Origin: an uncultured Lachnospiraceae bacterium
Lineage (GTDB): Bacteria; Bacillota; Clostridia; Lachnospirales; Lachnospiraceae
NCBI GenBank assembly: GCA_934343915.1
Contig: CAKRIL010000036.1
Span: forward strand, 1-26,596
Reading direction: 5' to 3'
Length of the DNA: 26,596 bases
The stretch's first letter is position 1; each line of letters opens with the position of its first letter. This document shows positions 1 to 6,315 of this stretch, piece after piece. The translations under genes were made by a program, and so were the position numbers. The notes under the pieces are model-generated. The model worked only from the letters and a program-made list of their open reading frames with translations, was not told where the DNA came from and made no database searches.

Positions 1-320
1 GCCTTACCTACTCTGTCTCTTAAGTAGAATAACTTAGCTCTTCTGGCCTTACCTGTTCTTACAACCTCAATCTTCTCGATAGTTGGGGAATGTAATGGCC
101 ATGTTCTCTCAACGCCTACGCCGTTTGAAAGCTTTCTGACTGTGAAAGTCTCTCTTGAGCTTCCGCCCTGTCTCTTAAGTACTGTACCCTCGAATACCTG
201 TACTCTCTCACGGTTACCTTCCTTAATCTTAGCTGATACTCTAACTGTATCACCTACGTTGAAATCTGCAACAGATTCCTTTAACTGAGCGTCTTCAATC
301 TTCTTAATAATATCGTTCAT
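1..320 (-). CDS. rplS: Ribosomal protein L19 (partial, C-terminus outside window)
   Basis: Large-subunit ribosomal protein L19, which sits near the 30S/50S interface. The first 106 codons are present; the gene runs off the left edge and only the last few residues of a roughly 115-residue protein are missing. Visible L19 features are the N-terminal FNVGDTVRVSAKIKEG segment, QVFEGTVLKRQGG, TFTVRKLSNGVGVERTWPLH and the basic end VRTGKARRAKLFYLRDRVGK. The ATG at 318-320 follows a GGAGG site. The gene lies after trmD, as in most bacteria, but the 114-base gap holds a good promoter and a leader hairpin (separate entries), so it can be transcribed apart from trmD. Confidence 0.95.
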   Translation of the reverse strand, partial: MNDIIKKIEDAQLKESVADFNVGDTVRVSAKIKEGNRERVQVFEGTVLKRQGGSSRETFTVRKLSNGVGVERTWPLHSPTIEKIEVVRTGKARRAKLFYLRDRVGK

Positions 321-342
321 TTGTGAGCCTCCTTAAAATTTT

Positions 343-379
343 GATGTTCATTAATACCCTTTCGTACCAGAGGAGCATC
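343..379 (-). promoter_or_regulatory. Candidate L19 leader hairpin upstream of rplS
   Basis: On the minus strand a 37-nt element can fold with outer arms GATGCTC and GAACATC (six of seven pairs) and inner arms TGGTAC and GTATTA (six pairs with G-U wobbles) around a GAAAGG loop. It lies between the rplS promoter and the rplS ribosome binding site. A ribosomal protein leader for L19 is a described Rfam class in Firmicutes, thought to let L19 repress its own synthesis. Assignment to that class is by position and general shape only. Confidence 0.5.
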
Positions 380-402
380 GAGCTATATTCACAACATTCG
401 AG

Positions 403-431
403 ATTATAACATGATGCCATGGAAAATGCAA
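403..431 (-). promoter_or_regulatory. Sigma-A-type promoter for rplS
   Basis: On the minus strand TTGCAT (426-431) is followed after exactly 17 bases by a perfect TATAAT (403-408). It lies just past the trmD stop codon. Predicted transcription would start near 396, giving a leader of about 75 nt that contains the L19-leader-like hairpin. Confidence 0.65.
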
Positions 432-434
432 GTA

Positions 435-1181
435 TTATTTTATTATTTTTCCCTTTTTAAGCTCCTCAAGATACGCCTTCTCCTTCTTGGAGAGCACAGC
501 TCCATCAAGCAGGTCAGGCCGTGCATTGTAGGTTCTTAAAATTGACTGCTGTCTGCGCCACTCGTCAACCTTGCCGTGATGTCCTGACAAAAGCACCTCC
601 GGCACCTGCTTTCCCATGAAATCGACAGGTCTTGTGTACTGCGGATACTCGAGCAGATTATCATGAAAGGTCTCGAACTCGGCGGACACGTCATTGTTGA
701 GCACTCCCGGCACATTTCTTGATATGGAATCAATCATCACCATGGCTGGAAGCTCGCCGCCCGTAAGCACATAATCACCGATGGAAACATTGTCAGTCAC
801 TATCATCTCAAGCACACGCTCATCAATACCCTCATAATGGCCGCAAAGGAATATAAGATTATCCTCCCTGGCAAGCTCTCTGCTCATCTCATGGTCAAAG
901 CGTCTTCCCTGAGGTGTCATGTAGAGAACCCTGACACTGCCCTGCATATCCCTTCTGACATGCTCATATGCCTTGTAGACAGGCTCCGGCTGCATCACCA
1001 TTCCCGCACCGCCGCCATATGGATAATCGTCCACCTTCATATGCTTGTTCGTTGAGAAATCTCTTATGTCGGTGGCACCAATCTTTATTATGTTGTTCTC
1101 GACAGCCCTTCCGATAATGCTTGTGTTGAGTCCGTTGAGCACCATCTCAGGAAAGAGTGTAAGCACATGAAAATTAATCAT
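435..1181 (-). CDS. trmD: tRNA (guanine-N1-)-methyltransferase TrmD
   Basis: Makes m1G37 next to the anticodon of a subset of tRNAs with S-adenosylmethionine, preventing +1 frameshifting. The 248-residue length is normal. Family motifs visible are YPYGGGAGMVM (53-63), GHYEGIDER (114-122) and SIGDYVLTGGE (133-143), which form the trefoil-knot SAM site. The segment TFHDNLLEYPQYTRP follows; its Asp174 lines up with the catalytic Asp169 of the E. coli enzyme. The start codon overlaps the rimM stop in an ATGA arrangement (1178-1181), so the two are probably translationally coupled. Confidence is high from multiple diagnostic motifs and synteny. Confidence 0.98.
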   Translation of the reverse strand: MINFHVLTLFPEMVLNGLNTSIIGRAVENNIIKIGATDIRDFSTNKHMKVDDYPYGGGAGMVMQPEPVYKAYEHVRRDMQGSVRVLYMTPQGRRFDHEMSRELAREDNLIFLCGHYEGIDERVLEMIVTDNVSIGDYVLTGGELPAMVMIDSISRNVPGVLNNDVSAEFETFHDNLLEYPQYTRPVDFMGKQVPEVLLSGHHGKVDEWRRQQSILRTYNARPDLLDGAVLSKKEKAYLEELKKGKIIK

Positions 1182-1690
1182 AAATCAAGCAACCCGTCCA
1201 TGACATGAACCGTCATGGTATTCTCCTCTATATTGACATTGAGCACACAGTCCGCGATGGCGGGAAGAAGAACCTCCTTGTCCTCCTTAGTCTTAACGGC
1301 ATAGACATCATTCGCACCTGTCTGAATGACATCGGTAAGCTCTCCAAGCTCTTCGCCCTCATCCGTCATAACCTTGAGACCAATCATATCGCACACAAAG
1401 TACTCATCCTCTTCAAGTTCAACGGCGTTCTCCCTTGTAACCCATAAAGAACAGCCTCTATACTTTTCAACATCATTAATATTATTAATACCCTTAAACT
1501 TAAGGATAACCATATTCTTAAAATACTTAACTCCTGCTACCGTGAGATTAATCTTCTCTCTTCCGGTATCCAGTATAACATCCTTGAGATAATCGAATCT
1601 GTTCACGTCATCAGTTGTAGGAAACACCTTAACCTCTCCTGCAATCCCGTGAGTCGAAGATATAACACCAACCTGCAATAAGTCCTGCAT
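1178..1690 (-). CDS. rimM: 16S rRNA processing protein RimM
   Basis: Ribosome maturation factor that binds S19 and helps maturation of the 30S head. Start chosen at 1690 (MQDLLQVGVISSTHGIAGEV), giving 170 residues, because GGAGGT lies just upstream and RimM proteins begin with this GxI/V-x-x-x-HGI-x-GEV segment. The frame remains open upstream to 1747, but that extension crosses a GC hairpin and has no family match. The N-terminal RimM domain is followed by a PRC-barrel domain around 90-165 (DEYFVCDMIGLKV, TGANDVYAV, LLPAIADCVL). It overlaps trmD by 4 bases. Confidence 0.96.
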   Translation of the reverse strand: MQDLLQVGVISSTHGIAGEVKVFPTTDDVNRFDYLKDVILDTGREKINLTVAGVKYFKNMVILKFKGINNINDVEKYRGCSLWVTRENAVELEEDEYFVCDMIGLKVMTDEGEELGELTDVIQTGANDVYAVKTKEDKEVLLPAIADCVLNVNIEENTMTVHVMDGLLDL

Positions 1691-1727
1691 CGAGACCTCC
1701 TGTTTATACACTATATAATAAAGAATA

Positions 1728-1746
1728 TGCCGGGCATAACCCGGCA
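1728..1746 (-). other. GC-rich hairpin between khpA and rimM
   Basis: A perfect 7-bp stem TGCCGGG/CCCGGCA with a 5-base loop lies in the 75-base khpA-rimM gap. In the direction of transcription it is followed by a mixed AU stretch and not by a clean U-tract, so a partial terminator or an mRNA-stabilising 3' end for the rpsP-khpA part are both possible. Confidence 0.45.
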
Positions 1747-1765
1747 CAAAAAAGGCATCATAAAA

Positions 1766-1993
1766 TTACATTATATCAACAATAACCTTCTTATCTTCTT
1801 TCGTCGCCGCTGCTTTAACAACTGCGCGGATTGACTTAGCAATTCGGCCCTGTTTGCCGATAACCTTGCCAGTGTCAGATGGGGCAACTTTTAACTCGAG
1901 GACAATGGCTTTTTCCTTAACGGTCTCAGTCACAACGACCTCGTCAGGATTGTCTACAAGTGCTTTCGCAATTACTTCAACCAATTCCTTCAT
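1766..1993 (-). CDS. khpA: KH-domain RNA-binding protein KhpA
   Basis: Small single-KH-domain RNA-binding protein of 75 residues. The GxxG loop is GKQG (46-49) within GKVIGKQGRIAKSIRAVV, typical of the KhpA/YlqC family. In Streptococcus and other Firmicutes KhpA partners KhpB (Jag) and binds many RNAs, affecting cell division and elongation; that role is from the family. The start codon follows a GGAGGTGT site. It lies 17 bases after rpsP in the conserved order rpsP-khpA-rimM. No YlqD gene follows it, unlike B. subtilis. Confidence 0.95.
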   Translation of the reverse strand: MKELVEVIAKALVDNPDEVVVTETVKEKAIVLELKVAPSDTGKVIGKQGRIAKSIRAVVKAAATKEDKKVIVDIM

Positions 1994-2010
1994 GTCACAC
2001 CTCCAACATA

Positions 2011-2256
2011 TTACTTCTCAATACCAGCGAGCTTGAAAATCTTGCTTACAACCTCAGTAGGCTGAGCACCGCTTGCTAACCACTTCTTTGCTAACTCCTC
2101 GTTAACATTGTAAGTGCTAGGGTCATTATTAGGATCGTATGTTCCAATCTCCTCGATGAATCTGCCATCTCTTGGGGATCTTGAATCAGCAACGATGATT
2201 CTATAGAAAGGAGCCTTCTTCTGTCCCATTCTTCTTAATCTGATCTTAACTGCCAT
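2011..2256 (-). CDS. rpsP: Ribosomal protein S16
   Basis: Small-subunit protein S16, needed for 30S assembly. The 81-residue length and the N-terminus MAVKIRLRRMGQKKAPFYRI are diagnostic, followed by VADSRSPRDGRFIEEIGTYDP. The start codon is preceded by a near-perfect AAGGAGGTGA site about ten bases upstream. The gene lies 36 bases downstream of ffh, the usual ffh-rpsP order of Firmicutes. Confidence 0.98.
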   Translation of the reverse strand: MAVKIRLRRMGQKKAPFYRIIVADSRSPRDGRFIEEIGTYDPNNDPSTYNVNEELAKKWLASGAQPTEVVSKIFKLAGIEK

Positions 2257-2292
2257 TTGTAATTCACCTCCTTAAATATTATCTGAATTATG

Positions 2293-3648
2293 TTAAAAAG
2301 GAAGTCTGAACTTTCCTCTTTTACCACCTTTACCGCCGAACATTCCCGGCATCTGCTTCATCATCTTCTTCATCTGCTCCTGCTGCTTGACCAGACGATT
2401 GACTTCTGCTATGTCAACTCCCGCACCCTTTGCAATTCGGTACTTGCGGGATGGATTCAGAAGTGACGGATTGCGCCTCTCCTGAGGTGTCATTGAGAGA
2501 ATGATTGCTTCGACACGTCCGAGAGCACTCTCATCAATCGCATCGGGATTCACATTCTTCATCTGATTGCCAAGTCCCATGCCCGGGAGCATATTGAGAA
2601 TACTTCCGATACCTCCCATGTTCTTGACCTGCTTCATCGATTCAAGGTAATCCTCGAAATCGAATTCAGCCTTGCGGAGCTTCTGCTCCATCTCCTTAGC
2701 CTTCTCCTCATCAATCTGGCTCTGTGCCTTCTCGATAAGTGTGAGCACATCTCCCATGCCAAGGATTCGTGATGCCATTCTGTCCGGATAGAACTGCTCC
2801 AGGTCAGAAAGCTTCTCACCCATACCAACATATAGAATAGGCTTGCCGGTCACTGCCTTGATTGAAAGTGCCGCACCGCCTCTGGTATCACCATCGAGCT
2901 TCGTGATTATGACTCCGTCAATGCCAACCTCATCATTGAAGCTGCTTGCAACATTGACCGCGTCCTGTCCTGTCATGGCATCGACAACAAGTATGCTCTG
3001 ATGCACGTCGACAACCGACTTAATCTCTCTGAGCTCTGCCATCATCTCCTCATCAACGTGAAGACGACCTGCTGTATCTAATATTACGACGTTATTGCCG
3101 TTCTTCTCAGCGTGGGCAACCGCTGCCTTGGCGATATCCGCCGGCTTAATCTTATCACCCATTGAGAATACCGGAACGCCCTGCTTCTCACCGTTAATCT
3201 CCAACTGCTTAATGGCAGCCGGTCTGTATATGTCGCAGGCAACAAGAAGAGGTCTCTTGCCCTTCTCCTTGAGCTTACCGGCAATCTTAGCCGTGGTAGT
3301 CGTCTTACCTGCACCCTGAAGTCCCATCATCATGATGATGGTGATTGCCTGACCACCCTTCAAATCAATCTCGGTAGTCTCAGAACCCATGAGAGCTATA
3401 AGCTCTTCATTGACAATCTTAATTACCATCTGCCCCGGTGTCAGACTGTTAAGCACATCCTGACCTACGGCACGCTCCTGAACTGAGCTTATGAACTGCT
3501 TGACAACCTTGAAGCTTACATCCGCCTCAAGAAGTGCCATCTTAATCTCCTTAAGTGCTGCCTTGACATCCGCCTCTGAGAGTCTGCCCTTGCCGCGGAG
3601 ATTCTTAAATATATTCTGTAACTTATCGGATAAACTGTCAAATGCCAC
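2293..3648 (-). CDS. ffh: Signal recognition particle protein Ffh (SRP54)
   Basis: GTPase subunit of the signal recognition particle; binds 4.5S/scRNA and signal peptides of nascent membrane proteins and docks with FtsY. The 451 residues hold the N domain (1-95), the G domain with P-loop GLQGAGKT (109-116), DTAGR (191-195) and TKLDGD (249-254), and a methionine-rich M domain (about 300-435) with the tail KQMPGMFGGKGGKRGK. The start codon is GTG (3646-3648), not ATG, supported by AAGGTGG seven bases upstream and by the family N-terminus AFDSLSDKLQ. It lies 58 bases after ylxM. Its partner gene ftsY is in the same window but about 15 kb away. Confidence 0.98.
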   Translation of the reverse strand: MAFDSLSDKLQNIFKNLRGKGRLSEADVKAALKEIKMALLEADVSFKVVKQFISSVQERAVGQDVLNSLTPGQMVIKIVNEELIALMGSETTEIDLKGGQAITIIMMMGLQGAGKTTTTAKIAGKLKEKGKRPLLVACDIYRPAAIKQLEINGEKQGVPVFSMGDKIKPADIAKAAVAHAEKNGNNVVILDTAGRLHVDEEMMAELREIKSVVDVHQSILVVDAMTGQDAVNVASSFNDEVGIDGVIITKLDGDTRGGAALSIKAVTGKPILYVGMGEKLSDLEQFYPDRMASRILGMGDVLTLIEKAQSQIDEEKAKEMEQKLRKAEFDFEDYLESMKQVKNMGGIGSILNMLPGMGLGNQMKNVNPDAIDESALGRVEAIILSMTPQERRNPSLLNPSRKYRIAKGAGVDIAEVNRLVKQQEQMKKMMKQMPGMFGGKGGKRGKFRLPF

Positions 3649-3706
3649 TCTGTAACCACCTTATCCGGGCCAACTGCCCATCTGTCCATGTCTTCTGCTG
3701 CAAAGC

Positions 3707-4081
3707 CTACAATTCATCGATAATCGCATTGGATATCGAATCAATTCTTTCCACAAGCTCCTTCGCAGTCTCCAAATTATCTGACGATAACACCTGCTTG
3801 GAATAGTTGCTTATCTCATTCACCTTATCCTTAATCTTCATAAACCTGTCAATCAGGTGAAGTGTACTCTCATACTCATTCAGCAGCTTGTCCACTCTCT
3901 TAAGCTGGTCATGAACGCCCTGTCTGCTGATATTGTGCTCCTTGGCTATCTCACTTACGGAAAAGTTATCAAGCACATACTCCTCATATATCATCTTCTG
4001 ATGAGGTGTAAGAAGCTCTCCGTAAAAATCATAAAGAAGTGTCTGTTCAACAATTCTTTCCATCTTCTCCATATCGTCCAT
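3707..4081 (-). CDS. ylxM: YlxM-family helix-turn-helix SRP accessory protein
   Basis: Small HTH protein of 124 residues, family UPF0122. The sigma-70 region 4-like helix-turn-helix is visible at about 25-65 (LTPHQKMIYEEYVLDNFSVS, then EIAKEHNISRQGVHDQLKR). In streptococci the orthologue is encoded with ffh and modulates SRP and FtsY GTPase activity; that role is from the family. The start at 4081 follows AGGAGAG with a 6-base spacer. It is the first gene of a six-gene unit with ffh, rpsP, khpA, rimM and trmD, driven by the strong promoter at 4120-4148. Confidence 0.93.
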   Translation of the reverse strand: MDDMEKMERIVEQTLLYDFYGELLTPHQKMIYEEYVLDNFSVSEIAKEHNISRQGVHDQLKRVDKLLNEYESTLHLIDRFMKIKDKVNEISNYSKQVLSSDNLETAKELVERIDSISNAIIDEL

Positions 4082-4119
4082 ACAGCACTCTCCTAAGCCA
4101 TCAGCCTCAATCCTTTGCT

Positions 4120-4148
4120 AGGATACTACAAAGCTTCTGACTTGTCAA
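4120..4148 (-). promoter_or_regulatory. Strong sigma-A-type promoter for ylxM-ffh-rpsP-khpA-rimM-trmD
   Basis: On the minus strand a perfect TTGACA (4143-4148) is followed after 17 bases by TATCCT (4120-4125). The transcript would start about 30 bases before the ylxM start codon. It shows that the SRP/ribosome block has its own promoter here and does not depend on read-through from ftsY. Confidence 0.75.
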
Positions 4149-4277
4149 GTATTTTTTCTTGACATTTTTTAAAAATTATAAATTATTTTTTCCCATTTTT
4201 TTCATCGGCTTTAATGCTTTTATTTCCTAACGTCCATTATTTTATCATGTACAGTATACAAAAATTAATTATAAATG

Positions 4278-4306
4278 TTTACACGCCCAAAATACTATAT
4301 TAAAAT
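4278..4306 (+). promoter_or_regulatory. Promoter for the nitroreductase gene
   Basis: TTTACA (4278-4283) and TAAAAT (4301-4306) are separated by 17 bases in a very AT-rich stretch, 30 bases before the start codon. GGAGG at 4323-4327 is the ribosome binding site. The promoter is divergent from that of ylxM in the same 255-base gap. Confidence 0.55.
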
Positions 4307-4336
4307 AATAACAATAATATACGGAGGTACAATACA

Positions 4337-4879
4337 ATGACTGCAAAAGAATGTATAAAAGGAAGACGTTCCATAAGAACATTTAAGCCTGATGCCGTTT
4401 CCCCTGAACTCATCCGTGAGCTTGTGGAGACCGCAAGCTTCTCCCCAAGCTGGAAAAACACACAGATTACAAGATATGTGGCTGTCACAGGTGACACCAA
4501 GGCAAAAATCGCCGCTGAATGCACCGACAGCTGGCCGAAGAACGCAGACATTATCAATAATGCCCCGCTCCTTATCGTCGAGTGCTTTGTAAAGGATCGT
4601 TCAGGCTATGAGCGCGATGGCTCTTACAGCACGGAGCGCGAGGACCGCTGGCAGATGTATGATGCCGGTATCAGTGCCGCCAACTTCTGTAATGCAGCTT
4701 ATGAAGCAGGTCTCGGAAGCGTTATTCTCGGAATATTTGATTTTAAGAAGGCCGGTGAAATACTTGCTCTTCCTGAGAACATCGAGGCTATAGCTCTCAT
4801 CCCGGTAGGCTATCCTGTTGAGATTCCGCCGGCACCGAAGCGCAAGAGCGTTGATGAGCTTCTCACCTTCATGTCATAG
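4337..4879 (+). CDS. Nitroreductase-family FMN oxidoreductase
   Basis: Small flavin-dependent NAD(P)H oxidoreductase of 180 residues, the usual length for the single-domain nitroreductase family. The family start is clear: an N-terminal helix followed by GRRSIRTFKPDAVS (9-22), whose RRSIR segment contacts FMN phosphate, then ASFSPSWKNTQ, and near the C-terminus EAGLGSVILGIFDF and IPVGYP. The natural substrate cannot be told; family members reduce nitroaromatics, quinones or enones. It is the first of three plus-strand genes in the window, but 182 bases holding a long hairpin separate it from the SDR, so co-transcription is uncertain. No signal peptide is seen, so it should be cytoplasmic. Confidence 0.9.
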   Translation: MTAKECIKGRRSIRTFKPDAVSPELIRELVETASFSPSWKNTQITRYVAVTGDTKAKIAAECTDSWPKNADIINNAPLLIVECFVKDRSGYERDGSYSTEREDRWQMYDAGISAANFCNAAYEAGLGSVILGIFDFKKAGEILALPENIEAIALIPVGYPVEIPPAPKRKSVDELLTFMS

Positions 4880-4884
4880 TAAGA

Positions 4885-4897
4885 GCTGCTTTGCAGC
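4885..4897 (+). other. Small hairpin just after the nitroreductase stop
   Basis: GCTGC and GCAGC flank a TTT loop 5 bases after the stop codon. There is no U-tract, so it is at most a 3'-end stabilising structure. Confidence 0.3.
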
Positions 4898-4954
4898 AGA
4901 GCAATTAGTGCTATCAAATGAAAGCACCCCATGAAACTGAATATTTAAAGCTTG

Positions 4955-5006
4955 AATCTGGTATTAAAAAATTTCAGTAATCTGAACATTTATTTAATAC
5001 CAGATT
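4955..5006. terminator. Long imperfect hairpin between nitroreductase and SDR genes (terminator or regulatory)
   Basis: AATCTGGTATTAAA (4955-4968) and TTTAATACCAGATT (4993-5006) are perfect 14-base inverted arms. Inside them AAAT/ATTT and TTCAG/CTGAA also pair around a TAAT loop, giving about 23 pairs with two single-base bulges. On the plus strand it is followed by TTGTTAT, so it may end the nitroreductase transcript. It also abuts a TATAAT at 5013-5018, so it could be an operator or a control hairpin for the SDR genes. Confidence 0.5.
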
Positions 5007-5012
5007 TTGTTA

Positions 5013-5018
5013 TATAAT
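5013..5018 (+). promoter_or_regulatory. Possible -10 element for the SDR/NTF2 genes
   Basis: A perfect TATAAT lies 44 bases upstream of the SDR start codon. The matching -35 region would fall inside the right arm of the long hairpin and is poor (TTATTT with a 17-base spacer). If real, this promoter would be weak or activator dependent. Confidence 0.35.
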
Positions 5019-5061
5019 CACCTCATCAAAAGTTTTCCACACAAAAAAGGAGGATTTAATC

Positions 5062-5850
5062 ATGGGTGTATATGCAGTTACAGGCGGCTCAAGCGGTATC
5101 GGAGCTGCGGTTGTCGAATTACTTAAGAAGGATGGTCACGATGTAATCAACATCGATTTAAAGAACGGAGATATCTGTGCCAATCTCGCCACTCCTGAGG
5201 GCAGGCAGGCAGCGATAGACGGACTTTACGAGAGATGTCCTGACGGGCTTGACGGAATCGTGTGCAACGCCGGTGTATCAGGAAGCTGCGGAAATTACGA
5301 GCTCGTAATCTCACTCAACTATTTTGGCACGGTAAAGCTTGCCCGCGGTGTCTATGAGCTCCTAAAAAAGAAGCATGGCAATGTCGTAGTCACGGTATCC
5401 AACACAATTTCACAGGGTACGGGCAGAATGGATATAGTTGACCTTCTCAATAATGTAGGTGATGAGCAGCGTATCAGGAACATTGTAAGCAAGCTTGACA
5501 CCACCAATCAAACCGTCGGTCAGTCAATGTACATGGCTACCAAATATGCTCTCGCCCGCTGGGTAAGACGTATCTCGGCTTCATGGGCTGCCAACGGAGT
5601 CCGTGTGAATGCCGTTGCCCCGGGCAATGTAAGAACCGCTATGACAGACAGCTTAAACGACGCGGCAAAATACGCTGTAAGCGCACTTCCTATCCCGGTA
5701 CGTTATGGCTCCGATGCACTTATGGACCCTTCCGAGATTGCCGAATCAATGAAGTTCCTTCTGTCAGATGCGTCAAGAGGTATCAACGGAATAATCCTCT
5801 TCACCGACGGCGGAACGGATGCACTTCTCAATTCCGAGAAAGTATATTAA
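5062..5850 (+). CDS. 3-alpha-hydroxysteroid-dehydrogenase-like short-chain dehydrogenase
   Basis: NAD(P)-dependent SDR of 262 residues. The Rossmann motif TGGSSGIG is at 7-14, NAG at 69-71, and the likely catalytic residues are Ser113, Tyr157 and Lys161 (YMATK). The layout resembles the Comamonas testosteroni 3-alpha-HSDH/carbonyl reductase as I recall it: the segment ANLATPEGRQAAIDGL, then SLNYFGT, and a helical insertion of about 30 residues (roughly 122-152) between the catalytic Ser and Tyr strands, followed by RVNAVAPG and GIILFTDGGTDA. That subfamily oxidises or reduces 3-hydroxy/keto groups of steroids, bile acids and other carbonyls; the substrate here is not proven. AAGGAGG lies 8 bases before the ATG. 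The NTF2-like gene follows within 15 bases. Confidence 0.88.
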   Translation: MGVYAVTGGSSGIGAAVVELLKKDGHDVINIDLKNGDICANLATPEGRQAAIDGLYERCPDGLDGIVCNAGVSGSCGNYELVISLNYFGTVKLARGVYELLKKKHGNVVVTVSNTISQGTGRMDIVDLLNNVGDEQRIRNIVSKLDTTNQTVGQSMYMATKYALARWVRRISASWAANGVRVNAVAPGNVRTAMTDSLNDAAKYAVSALPIPVRYGSDALMDPSEIAESMKFLLSDASRGINGIILFTDGGTDALLNSEKVY

Positions 5851-5865
5851 ATGGAGGGAAAGACT

Positions 5866-6198
5866 ATGAGAGCGATTGAAAAATATGTGGACGCATTAGT
5901 AAAATGTGATAACAAGGCACTTGCAGACATCTTCGCACCTGAGGGAACTCTGCGCGACTACTGCCCTAACAGCACAGGCCGTCAGGAATATCATGTATAC
6001 GGAAGAGAAGCCATAGATATGTTCTTTAAGAACAAGTTCACCTTCAGACAATACCTTGTATCCAATGTAGAGATTGTCAACGATACCCAGGCTGAATTCA
6101 TCGCCTCCATCGGCGGCTACTATGTAATGGCTATCGCCACCGTGAGAAGAGTTGATGAGAACGGACTTATCGAGAGGCTCACGGTAAGACCTAAGTAA
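5866..6198 (+). CDS. NTF2-fold (SnoaL/ketosteroid-isomerase-like) small protein
   Basis: A 110-residue protein of the cystatin-like NTF2 fold: an N-terminal helix AIEKYVDALVKCDNKALADIF, then strands. Start chosen at 5866, because GGAGGG at 5853-5858 lies 7 bases before it; an in-frame ATG at 5851, touching the SDR stop, would place that site inside the coding region. Compared from memory with Comamonas ketosteroid isomerase, the first 32 residues align without a gap: Tyr7 falls on catalytic Tyr14 and Asp31 on catalytic base Asp38. The third active-site acid (Asp99) would correspond to Thr92. An isomerase or dehydratase role on the SDR product is an inference; a non-catalytic ligand-binding role is also possible. 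Confidence 0.82.
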   Translation: MRAIEKYVDALVKCDNKALADIFAPEGTLRDYCPNSTGRQEYHVYGREAIDMFFKNKFTFRQYLVSNVEIVNDTQAEFIASIGGYYVMAIATVRRVDENGLIERLTVRPK

Positions 6199-6211
6199 AT
6201 AAACGCACAAA

Positions 6212-6266
6212 AAAACTTTCCACAACCTGATATACCTATTATGTATACCAAGCTGTGGAAAGTTTT
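6212..6266. terminator. Bidirectional Rho-independent terminator
   Basis: Perfect 13-base arms AAAACTTTCCACA (6212-6224) and TGTGGAAAGTTTT (6254-6266) lie between the convergent NTF2-like and permease genes, with a smaller TATAC/GTATA hairpin inside the loop. A-rich sequence on the left and T-rich sequence on the right give U-tracts on both strands. Confidence 0.8.
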
Positions 6267-6315
6267 ATTTTGCATATATTTCTATGTTATAATGTCAGCC
6301 TTACAGCTCTTATTC

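Noticed and set aside
1691..1747. N-terminal extension of rimM
   Set aside because: The extra 19 codons cross a hairpin and lack a ribosome binding site; GGAGGT precedes the ATG at 1690.
4159..4187. Plus-strand TTGACA in the ylxM-nitroreductase gap
   Set aside because: No matching -10 at the right spacing (ATTATT at 17 bases is poor), and the TTTACA-17-TAAAAT pair nearer the gene is better.
6288..6293. Plus-strand TATAAT reading into the 3' end of the permease gene
   Set aside because: No acceptable -35 element at 16-18 bases and no gene or conserved RNA to express.
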